The position numbers and the translations under genes are program-made. Positions 10,201 through 19,998 of a DNA stretch of 64,000 nucleotides are shown piece after piece. Under the pieces are notes generated by a model. The model did no database searches. It had not been told where the DNA came from and saw only the letters and a program-made list of their open reading frames with translations. The stretch is taken from NCBI RefSeq assembly GCF_026210795.1, contig NC_089445.1, positions 186,001-250,000 of the forward strand. The letters are read 5' to 3'. The stretch's first letter is position 1. Each line of letters opens with the position of its first letter. Source of the DNA: Rhizophagus irregularis. Its lineage: Eukaryota; Glomeromycota; Glomeromycetes; Glomerales; Glomeraceae.

Positions 10201-12255
10201 ACTACCACCATTCGATTCGTCTCAGTGAGACGATTCTAACAAGCTATGTTACATCTTTGTACGATTATTAGATGCCAAGTTATTTAATATATTCTTTATA
10301 TAACTGTGATTATAAACGGTTCTTTTTAATATAAGATTTTTGAGGATAGGTGTGATAGTGACTATAGATAGATTGTGACTATATAGGATAGATTTTAATA
10401 ATAAAGTGTTTTGAATATTCAACTGGTGTGACTACATAGTAGAATGTGACTATAACAGGAGTGACTATAGAGGGAGTTGACTGTATATAAAAAAAACTAA
10501 AAAAACAAAAATTTTTGAAATAATGTATGGATAAAGCTATTATTATTTTTTTGTAATATTACAACTTATAAATGTTTCTTATTAATATTTCGTATATCTG
10601 TTCTGTGAATTCAGAGCGTAATTTAGGCACTTTAGTCAAAGGAAACATCCAAATCCAAAACCTTCTTAAGTAAAGTTGTTCAGCAGGTTCAAATCCACTT
10701 ACATATAAATTTTTATCATAATTGAATAGATATTTATGGATTTATTCATGTTTTTTGTAACGCCACCAATACGCGGAATTTTTATTTTTAAAATTTACTG
10801 TAAAATTTGTCAAAAAAAATATTTTTAAAAAATTTTCTAAGTAAAAATGAAATAACTTTTATTGATTATTACAAAAATTATAGTGTAGAATTATAAAAAA
10901 ACAGAAAAACACTTATTTTTCTCTTCTCACCCACCCGTTGCTCTCATTTTAAATATATATTTTTTACATGTTATACGGACGCGTATATGATTTATGATTT
11001 TAATGTTACGCAGACGTATACATGCTGCCCAAATTATTTTGGGATGCCATAATTATAATTTGGGATGCCATAATTCATTTGGTTTATATATAATTTACTA
11101 TGTAAAGTGCTAAAATAATTTGGGATGCCATAATTGAATTTGGGATTTTACTTATAATTACGGCAATCCAAAATAATTTGGGTGGCATGTATACGTAGAC
11201 ACGTATTTGTTTTATCAAAAACATGTTACATGATCACATTTAAAAATGTTTCCTGTATTACATATACAATTAACTTATTCTTTGTAATAAAAATAGTAAA
11301 TTTTTTTTATACAAACATGTTTATAACTTTGTTTACATATTTTATTAGATTTTTTTAATGTGAAAATGTAAATATATATTATATTATATATATATATTAA
11401 AAAATTCTATCCTGCTACGCAAATATATATCCGACTACTAAATATTATATCTTTACGCATAATTATATCTGACTATTTAAAAATTATGTTATCAAATAAG
11501 CAATAATAAATCTCATATAGGAAAAATTTTTATATGTTGGTTAAGCAAACTCAAAACCTACCTTTATATATATTGTTCAGGGTCCTGATCTACTCCCTAA
11601 AAAATTTCCCGATGTTATTTAACAAAATAAACATGTATAATATAGTAATTTTATATTAAAAATAATACACTGAGTTTAATAAAAATTAAAAAGATACTAT
11701 TAACAGATAATTAATAAAACATTGAAAAAAAAAATGAAATTTCATCAAAAAAAATTTTTTGTTTATATATTTATATAAAATTGGGAAATGTAGTACAAAA
11801 TTAACACTCACCGTTAGTAAAAATAAAATAAAAATTAATTATAAATTCAATATATAACATTTTAAAAAGTTATATAAATATGAAAAATAAGCAACTAAAA
11901 ACTCTTAGTATTTTAAAATAATACCAAAAATATGCAATTTAATTATCTTACATAGTATAAAATTTTCTTAAAATTAAGCATTATAAAATTCTTACATCAT
12001 AAAACTTTTCTATGTTGGCTAAGCACCTTGGTACCTTACATATATAAGCATTTTCCGAAGGTCCTGTTCCATTTTCTAGTATAAACTTTTATAACTCAAA
12101 CTGAAGTAAAATAAATTTCTACCTACAGATTTAACAATTATATAAAGTGATATTATGGAATATAGATCAAAAATAAGTAATTTTAATAAATGAAAATAAT
12201 AAAAATAAAAAATTTTGGACTATTTTTTATGAATCATTTAAGACCATATAAAAAT

Positions 12256-12787
12256 TCCATCATCAGAAAATTTGTTTAGGCGTAATTTAGTGTAATATTT
12301 CGAAGGTGGTGTAAAATTTCGAAATATTACACTAAAAACGTAATATTACAAAAATTTACGCTCTTAAATTTGAATAATTATAGTAATTTAAGAATATCTC
12401 GCTATCTACTGATCCAATCAAGACGATCTATAGCTCATTGGAATCAGCTCATCAAGACGAATCAAATGGTAGTAAAATCATATCTTTACGTTCGATAAAT
12501 GATTTTCTATTAATTTAAAACTTTACTGCATACTATAGAGCGTTCTATTAACTGTAGAAATGCGATTTTACTACCATTTGATTCGTCTTGATGAGCTGAT
12601 TCCAATGAGCTATAGATCGTCTTGATTGGATCAGTAGATAGCAAGATATTCTTAAATTACTATAATTATTCAAATTTAAGAGCGTAAACTTTTGTAATAT
12701 TACGTTTTTAGTGTAATATTTCGAAATTTTACACCACCTTCGAAATATTACACTAAATTACGCCTAAACAAATTTCCTGATGATGGA
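12256..12787. mobile_element. Foldback MITE of about 530 bp, copy 1
   Basis: Nearly the whole element is one long inverted repeat: the left arm (from TCCATCATCAG, then GTTTAGGCGTAATTTAG) is mirrored by the right arm ending CCTGATGATGGA, with a short centre near 12500-12540. Arms also contain GTAATATTTCGAA inverted pairs and an ATTCGTCTTGATGAG motif. A second copy lies at 35592-36115. Confidence 0.8.
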
Positions 12788-13009
12788 TCAAAGTAAAGAT
12801 TGTATTCAATAAATGTATTATAAAAAGAGTTTGCTAATTTGCCTTTTGGGTTAAATAATCTGGGTTATCTGGATTATACATGAAACTGAAATTGGTTAAT
12901 TTTGACCTCTAAAATGGTCAAAATGGTTAAAATAATTTCGACTTAAGCCCCTCCAAAAGTCAAAATGGTCAAAATTACGTTATAGTCATATGATTTTATC
13001 AGTGTTTGG

Positions 13010-14127
13010 CAAATGACTACTTGAAATGAACAAATGACTCAAATGACAAGTCATTTGTCATTTGTCATTTGTCATTTGCAACTCAAATGACCTGTCATTT
13101 AAGTCATTTGAAAAATATTAAATATTCTGAGAATTTTTATTAATTATTCTGTTTATTTTAATTAAGAAAACAAAAATATTAAAACAAAATTGGTTTTAAT
13201 ATATATAATCAAAAAAGTTCCAATAGTAGTAAAGATTTTTTAATCACGTGATTTATTATTATTTTTACAGGTTATTATTTGTTAATAATATTATTTTAGA
13301 CAGTATTATTTCACTTATAATTATTTCACTAATGATCATTTTCTCCACACAAATAAAAGTTAATTAATTTTGCAATAAAATATTTAATTGTAATACATGT
13401 AGTTGATCCCATTTTTCACCATTTTTATATATAATTGTTGTCTTTATTTAATCATAAGATGGCCATAACATTTATTTATGCATATAATTATATAATAAAT
13501 TTATATATAATAAATAACATATCAGATATTATTATCACTTTAATGATTATGGTTATATTATTTATTATTTTCAGATTACAGTAAAATTGATTCTGTTTAT
13601 GATTATTTCGATTACGTCCTTCCTTTTTTGTACATCACGTGATTATAAATTGTCTAATAATCTTTAAATATTTTAATGACAAATGACCAAATGACAAAGG
13701 ATGCAAATGACAGTCAAATGATACCCAATCATTTGTTATTTGTCATTTCGTGAATAATTCAAATACCATATGCCAAATGATGGGGTGTCATTTGACAGGA
13801 CCGGGAAAACTATATATAAAGGTCACCGGAAAAAAATCAGAAAATCATATATATGCGAACCATCTTATGATTGGTCAATTGGCTATTTATTCACATGTTT
13901 TCGCTCCAAAAACAGAAAAAGGAAAGATCTTTACTCAAATTTTCTTATTCTTGTGAACCAACACGTGACTTTTATTAATTATTTTTACGGTGACCTTTTT
14001 GAAAATTAAATATGGGTTCGAACCAAGAAAACCGGTGACCTTTATTAGTAGTTTTCCCGGTCCTCATTTGACCAAATAACTTCTAATCCAAAAAATGGTC
14101 AAATGACCAGGTCATTTCTGAACACTG
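13010..14127. mobile_element. hAT-type element with CAAATGAC subterminal repeats
   Basis: Ends CAGTGTTTGG and complementary ...CACTG are flanked by a perfect 8-bp duplication GATTTTAT (13002-13009 and 14128-14135), the hallmark of hAT insertions. The ends are filled with iterated CAAATGACA/TGTCATTTG. No transposase remains. Confidence 0.8.
13797..14064. mobile_element. hAT-type MITE, 268 bp, nested
   Basis: Terminal inverted repeats AGGACCGGGAAAACTA... and the complement ending at 14064 match over about 30 bp and are flanked by a perfect 8-bp duplication CATTTGAC (13789-13796 and 14065-14072). It sits inside the hAT-type element 13010-14127. Confidence 0.88.
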
Positions 14128-14130
14128 GAT

Positions 14131-14500
14131 TTTATAGTAAACAATAATATTAAAATTCAAAATTAACGAACTCCGCATCCAGTGATTCGATTTTTATGAT
14201 CTTTATACGGTTGGATTCAGCTCATCGAGAGGATTCCAATGATATGTAATTTATATTTGTAGCATTAATATTGACGGAGTTATTCACGTTTAAAATTTGG
14301 TATTAAATAGTTTTATAATTTTTATAGTAAACAATAATATTAAAATTCAAAGTTAACGATTTCTGCATCCAGTGATTAGATTTTATGATCTTTACGCAAT
14401 TGGATTCAGCTCATTGAGAGGATTCCAATAATATGTATTTCATATCTGTAGCATCAATATTGACGGAGTTATTCACGTTTAAAATTTTATATTAAATTAT
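14131..14500. repeat. 190-bp tandem repeat, two copies
   Basis: TTTATAGTAAACAATAATAT occurs at 14131 and 14321, followed in both copies by a GCATCCAGTGATT segment and TATTGACGGAGTTATTCACG. Part of the host TIR element 12872-14622. Confidence 0.8.
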
Positions 14501-14846
14501 AATTATAAAAATCACATGACTATGATGTAATTTTGACCATTTCGACTTTAATTTCAACTTTTGACCTTCCCAAGTCGAAATATTTCTACTTTTGGGCTTT
14601 AATTTTGACTTCATGTATAATCTGGTTACTACCACTGGTCAAAATAGTCTATTTCAGCAAAATTTTAAATTGCCGAATGTTGGACGAAATTCGGTCTGAC
14701 CTTAGCCGATCAGTACCAAAAAAATTGGCAACTAATTATATAGACGATTTGCACTATAATGCCTGCCATTTGTCAACAAATCGATCAGTAAAAATTGGCA
14801 ACAAATCGGTAAAATCAAATTGACGATTGTTAATAAACCTAATAAT

Positions 14847-15423
14847 TAGGGTTCCGATCGGTTTCGGTAATTACCGAACCGAACCGATCGGTTTTCGGTT
14901 TTCGGTCGGTAATTACATCAAAAATTACCGACCTAACACTTCGGTAATTTACCGATCGGTTCGGTAATTTCGGTTTTCGGTATCGGTTTTATCATTTATC
15001 GAACCGATTTACCGATCTGACTTTTTATTTTGTGATTGGCAAACTGATAATCTTTTTTAGTCCATATATATATAGTTTTTTTTAATTTTTTTTTTTTAAA
15101 TAGTAACGCGTTTATTATTAATTGATAACAATCATATAATAGATTATAATTTTATATAAACACCTAGCGTATATTAAATCCAAAGATCTCAATCTTATAT
15201 TTGTTTATTTGCTAGTTATTTTTTATATAGGTTTTGTAATAAATACATCGAGGAGTAGTAAATTCGGTAAATCGGTATCGGTAATCGGTAATTACCGGCC
15301 GGTTTCGGTTATACAGTTTACCGATATCGAAACTTCGGTAAATTACCGATTACCGATACCGAAATTCGGTTTCGGTTTCGGTATGACTCAAACCGAAACC
15401 GAACCGTACCGATCGGAACCCTA
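14847..15423. mobile_element. hAT-type MITE with TCGGTA repeats
   Basis: Inverted ends TAGGGTTCCGATCGGT / ACCGATCGGAACCCTA with a perfect 8-bp duplication CTAATAAT (14839-14846 and 15424-15431). Both subterminal parts are built from CGGTTTCGGTA and TTACCGA words. It interrupts the left subterminal part of the array 2 element. Confidence 0.88.
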
Positions 15424-16498
15424 CTAATAATTTATTACCGATTTTTGTACATTTAACTGATTACTGATTTTAATTTTATAATAATTTATTAATTAAATTT
15501 AAATTACATATTAAATTAATATATAGCTATCTATCACCATCCACCATCCATCATCCACCCATCATCTTCACCTAACCTGATAAAAATCCATAGAAAACCT
15601 ACAAAAAAAAAGGAGGAAATGGTTAGTAACCTATTTTTTAAATAAAAAAAGTTAAAGTTTTAAAAGAAACTTACCCGATCTAATAAAATCCAAAGGGGAA
15701 ACCTACAAAAAAAAAGTAAAGAAATGGTTAGTTCGTTTCTTTAATAATAATTAAAAATAAAGTTTCGAAAAATTTGAAACTTATCAGCCCATCCAATAAA
15801 GTCCGAAGAAGAAAATCTACAAAAAAAAAGAAGAAACAATTAGTTTACGTTTCTTCAATAAAAAAAATAAAGTTTTGAAAAAATTTGAAACTTATCCGCC
15901 CATTCAATAAAGTCTGAAGGGTGGGAAACCTACAAAAAAAAAAGAAGAAACAATTAGTTTAATGTTTCTTCGATAAAAAAGGTTAAAATTTCGATACTCG
16001 AAACTTACTCCCAATTCGTTAATGGAAACCTACAAAAAAAAGAAACAGTTAATTTGTTTCTTTAATAATAATAAAAAATGAAGTTTCGAAAAACTTACCC
16101 ATTCAATAAAAAGTCGAAGGGGAAAATTTACAAAAAAAAAAAGAAACAGTTAGCAAACTAATTCTTTTATAAAAAAAAAATTTCGAAAAGTTTTGAAATA
16201 GTTCAAAACTTACCTGATCTATCAGCCCGAAATGAAAGCCTACAAAAAAAAGAAAGAAAAGATTAATAAATCATTTCTTTTAAAGTTTCGAAATTAAACT
16301 AACTTTGAAACTTACCATCAACCATTCCATACCCTAAACCCCTATTATACTTTGAGGGCGTCTTGAATCTACAAAAAAAAGAACGAAAACGTTAGCAAAC
16401 GTTTCGTTCAAATAAAAAAAGAAAAAAAAAATTTTTAAATACGAACAAATGTTAGTAACGTTCGTTAGATAAATTAATGAAATATTTTGAAGTTCTAC

Positions 16499-16572
16499 CT
16501 TCGAAATGCCATGTTGAACTCATCCCGAAACCTGACCGAAAAGATTTTGGCGTCCATATTAGAGCTGATTTC
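16499..16572 (-). other. Long 74-nt module of array 2
   Basis: Bounded by a TAG acceptor and a GTAG donor on the minus strand, open throughout in the module frame. It begins EISSNMDAKIF like its neighbours and continues with about 13 more residues ending FNMAFR. It looks like a normal module fused to another at a lost intron. Confidence 0.5.
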
Positions 16573-17794
16573 CTACAAAAAAAATAAAAAAAACGTTTAA
16601 AATAAACGTTTTTTATTAAGTTTCGAAAAAAAAACTTCGAAATTTTACTTGTAGGATTGGTATCCAAATCAGAGCCAATTCCCTACAAAAAAAAATATAA
16701 AAAAATAATAAAAAAATGTTAAAATTAAACGTTTTTTTATTAAGTTTCATAAAGTTTCAAAAATTTTCGAAAATTCAAAACTTTACCTGCGGGATTCTGG
16801 TATCCAATTTGGAGCCGATTTTCCTGCAAAAAAAATAATAAAAAATAATAAAAAAAATGTTACTTTAACGTTTTTTTTATTAAGTTTCGTAAAGTTTCAA
16901 AAATTTGAAACTTTACCTGCAGGATTCCGGTATCCGAATTGGAGCCGATTTTCCTGCAAAAAAATTAATAAAAATAATAAAAAAATGTTAAATTAAACGT
17001 TTTTTATTAATTTTTGTCAAAAAGTTTTGAAAATTCGAAACTTTACGGTATCCCTACAATAATATTTAAAAAAACGTTAAAAACGTTTTTTTCAAAAAAG
17101 TTTTGAAAATAAAACTTAACTGGAATATCGACGTTCACACTGGAGCCGAATTCCTATACAAGAGTAAAAAAAAAAACATTTTTAATATTAAAAAATGTTT
17201 TAAAGTTTCAAAACTTTATTTCGAAACTTACCTTTGTAATTCAGTATCCAAGTAGGAGCCGATTTCCTATACAAACATAAAAAAATGTTTTATTAAAAAC
17301 GTTTTATTAAAAAAAGTTTTGAAATTTTTTTTCAAAACTTACCTTTAGGATTTTGGTATTCACGTCAGAACTGATATCCCTACAAAAAAATAAAAAAAAA
17401 TGTTAATTTTTAACATTTTTTATTATAGTTTTGAAATTTTTCGAAACTTATCTTTGGGATTTAGTATTCACACTGGAACTGATAGCTCTACAATTAAGTA
17501 TAAAAAAAACATTAAAAACGTTTTTTTTTTAAAGAAGTTTCGAAAATGGTTCAAAACTTATCTGGAATATTAGCGTCCACGCTGAAGCCAAATTCCTATA
17601 CAATAAAATAAAAAATAACATTTTTTAATATAAAAAAACGTTTTTAAAGAAGTTTCAAAACATTTGTTTTGAAACTTACCTAAAATATTAGTATCTACGC
17701 CGGAACTGATTTCCTACAAAAATTAATAAAAAAAAACATTTTTTATTAAAAAACGTTTTATTAAAGTTTCGAAACTTTAGTTTCAAAACTTAAC

Positions 17795-18051
17795 TGGAAT
17801 ATCAGTGTCCACGTTGGAGCCGAATTCCTATATAAAAAAAATAAAAAAATGTTTTTTTTATTAAAAAATGTTTTATTAAAGTTTCGAAACTTTAGTTTCA
17901 AAACCTAACTGAAATATCGGCGTTTATGCTGGAGCTGAATTCCTATATAAAAAAAATAAAAAAAAAACATTTTTTTATTATTAAAGAAGTTTCGAAACAT
18001 TTAGTTTTGAAACTTAACTGGAATATCGGCGTCCACGTTGAAGCCGATTTC
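17795..18051 (-). other. Three consecutive 33-nt modules of array 2
   Basis: Modules 18019-18051, 17910-17942 and 17795-17827 are each exactly 33 nt, follow ATAG and precede GTTA(A)G. They read EIGFNVDADIP, EFSSSINADIS and EFGSNVDTDIP. Eleven whole codons means any of them could be skipped or duplicated without a frameshift. Confidence 0.6.
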
Positions 18052-18931
18052 CTATACAAAAATAAAAAAAAATGGTTTATTAAAATGTTTTATTAAAGAA
18101 AGTTTTGAAAATTTTTTTTGAAACTTTACCTAGGGAAACGGTATCCACACCAGAACCGATTTCCTGCAAAAAATATAAAAAAGAAACGTTTTTAGCTAAA
18201 AACGTTTTTTTTTAAAAGAAAGTTTTGAAATTTTTCAAAACTTTACCTGTAATATCGGTATCCACGCTGGAACCGATTTTCTTCACTAAAAGTATAAAAA
18301 AGAAATGTTTTTTAATGTAAAAAATGTTTTTTTAAAGAAAGTTTCAAAACTTTTTTGATTTAATAAAAAGTTACTGAATTCAATGTGTACATTTACGGAT
18401 GAAAAAGAAAGGCGAAAAGTTTAAAAAGTTTAAAAAGTTTAAAAAAGTTTATTTTAAAAAGACCTGTAAAATGTCGATCTGGATCATCTGATTTTTTCAG
18501 TTATTTACTAACTGATTTGCCGAATTATTGCCAATTAGTTATTGATTTTTACCGTTTGGCAAATTTGGCAAAATTGTGTTGATTTATATGACCAATCAGT
18601 ATAATTTTACTGAATGATCTTAAAAGAGCAATTTTTCATATAACAATCGGTATAAGTTGATTTTTCACCAAAAGACTGAATGAGTTTTTGTTTAACAATC
18701 AGTATTAGTTGATTTGTGATTGATTTTACCGATTTTTGCTATTGGTCAAAAAATGTGATGAATCACATGACCAATCAGCAAAAATTATGCCGAAAGCTCT
18801 TAACGGTCGAAAGTTTTGATTTCGACCAGTGTACACTATAATCTGAATACCATAATATACAGTCAGATCTTGATGTACCAATATTCTATGTACCGATAAT
18901 GCCTGTACCAATAAATTTTTGTTGTCCTATT

Positions 18932-19175
18932 TAAGGTTGCTTGCCGAAACCTAGGGGTTTAGGCAAAATGGTGTTTCACCGAAAAGTGAAATTCTGCCAA
19001 AACTATATTAAAGTTATATTAAAAAACTGGCGAAACTTTAGAGAAAGGTGAAACTGCTGAAACTTATTATAAATGCTGAAACTGTCGAAACTCTGCCGAA
19101 ACTATAATAAATCTATAGTAAAATTTTGACGAAACTAATCGTAGGATTTTGAAGAGGTTTAGATAAGCAACCTTA
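18932..19175. mobile_element. 244-bp hAT-type MITE (TAAGGTTGCTTG family), copy 1
   Basis: Ends TAAGGTTGCTTG and AAGCAACCTTA are flanked by GTCCTATT (18924-18931) and GTCCCATT (19176-19183), an 8-bp duplication with one mismatch. The interior repeats GCCGAAACT words. Other copies at 40725-40968 and 42276-42488. Confidence 0.85.
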
Positions 19176-19183
19176 GTCCCATT

Positions 19184-19998
19184 TCACAATTAATAAAAAA
19201 ATCTCATTGTACCAATATCATATATAATTTTACGATGTAACAATTGTACAGTACAATGATCATTAATGAGAACTATCTACAGTCAGAATTCGATATAACA
19301 AACCCTCCAGTTTGAATAGTTTTGGTTTAATTTGAAAAAATGAGTTTTTCTTAATATACTGATTTAAATATTAGTAAATAATGTAAAAATTCACTATACA
19401 GAAAAATTATTAAAAAAAATTTCATAATGTGATAGTTCAAGTATAATAGTGAGTATGATGAATTTTTATGTTATATAAAGATAATCATTTTCCAAAGCAA
19501 TATAAAAAGCTCAATAATATAATAAAAGACCATTATTCAAATCTTGTAATTGCAAAGAATCTAATAGTTGTAATTTTATTTCAATACAAGCTTTGGTTGA
19601 TGAGAAAATAAAGGTTAAACTTTTTATTTCAAACTTTCATACCAAATTCAATTTTAATGTAAAAATTATCAGTAATATTTCTCTGTGATAATGTAATATA
19701 ACAAAATGCAATTATAATATTTGGCAGTTAAAAGTAAGTAGTTTTTATTTAAAAAAAATTGGAATTTATTATTATGTATGATTTTGAGCATTTTAAAAAA
19801 ATTCATAGCAAATTATTATTTTCCGATTTCTATTAAATTTATAATTTCTTAATTTTTTAGAAGGTAAAATTGGTGTAAAACTATTACATTTTATGATTTA
19901 AAATGAAAGTTACATATACATTGTAGCTTGCAATAATAAAAATTTATTTATTCTTCATCTAGTGCGATAATGCGGTATAGTCCTATACATTCAGATGG
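19184..19998. other. AT-rich intergenic, no gene seen
   Basis: Downstream flank of the nuclease-kinase gene. Only short non-coding AT-rich text, with half-sites such as ACAGTCAGAATTCGATATA near 19270 that resemble pogo-type transposon ends without a matching partner. Confidence 0.5.

Larger units (their letters stand above)
7441..10483. mobile_element. Pogo/Tc1-like TIR element, non-coding
   Basis: Inverted ends CAGTCAACTCTCTTTATAG (7441) and the complement of CAGTCAACTCCCTCTATAG (ending 10483), flanked on both sides by TA (7439-7440 and 10484-10485), as expected for Tc1/mariner-pogo elements. GTGACTATA motifs recur near both ends. No transposase was found inside, so it is probably non-autonomous. 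The interior holds a 147-bp tandem repeat and a GC-richer, roughly 1-kb tandem repeat. Confidence 0.75.
2695..12060. mobile_element. Composite element bounded by long inverted repeats
   Basis: Sequence near 2695-3490 recurs in inverted, diverged form at about 10590-12060. The outer edges share GGACC...AAAATRCTTATATA (2695 onward versus the reverse strand near 12060). Deeper in, ACAAGTAGATTTAACTTGC near 3450 matches the reverse strand near 10700. A second inverted pair, GACCCCGAACAATATATA at 7260 and its complement near 11570-11587, lies inside. This suggests a nested composite about 9.4 kb long that contains module array 1 and the pogo-like element. Outer ends and target duplication are not resolved, so the limits are approximate. 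Confidence 0.4.
12872..14622. mobile_element. TIR element with GGTCAAAATTAC arms
   Basis: Left end GATTATACATGAA and right end TTCATGTATAATC are complementary. Further in, GGTCAAAATTACGTTATAGT and its inverted equivalent near 14505-14545 match. Flanks GGTTATCT and GGTTACTA are similar but not identical, so the target duplication is uncertain. It hosts two further nested insertions. Confidence 0.55.
15577..18285 (-). other. Array 2: tandem micro-exon-like modules
   Basis: About 24 units read on the minus strand. Each has a T-rich tract ending in GTAG, GCAG or ATAG, a module mostly 33-37 nt, then GTAAG, GTTAAG or GTAAAG, then a spacer of about 70-100 nt. Modules (plus coordinates) include 18247-18280, 18130-18163, 18019-18051, 17910-17942, 17795-17827, 17680-17713, 17562-17595, 17452-17487, 17343-17379, 17232-17266, 17121-17153, 16917-16953, 16787-16823, 16649-16682, 16499-16572, 16316-16368, 16214-16239, 16099-16128, 16009-16029, 15896-15928, 15785-15816, 15675-15702 and 15577-15598. 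Translations in one frame share E-[IF]-[GS]-S-x-[VLIM]-[DN]-[TAV]-[DNKE]-I, for example EIGFNVDADIP and EFGSNVDTDIP. Modules near the low-coordinate end differ (VSPLDFIRS-like). Several donors are mutated (GT to AT). No start exon was found. Confidence 0.6.
14633..18831. mobile_element. Candidate TIR element carrying array 2
   Basis: CACTGGTCAAAAT at 14633 is matched by the inverted ATTTCGACCAGTG ending at 18831. Inside both ends, iterated CCGATTTGCCAATCAGTAAA-like motifs occur (14690-14830 and 18480-18800), resembling subterminal repeats. Array 2 lies between them. No clear target duplication and no transposase, so this remains tentative. Confidence 0.4.

Noticed and set aside
11567..11620. 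Empty site for the array 1 element
   Set aside because: The flanks resemble those of array 1 in inverted order, but the junction sequence does not show a clean pre-insertion site.
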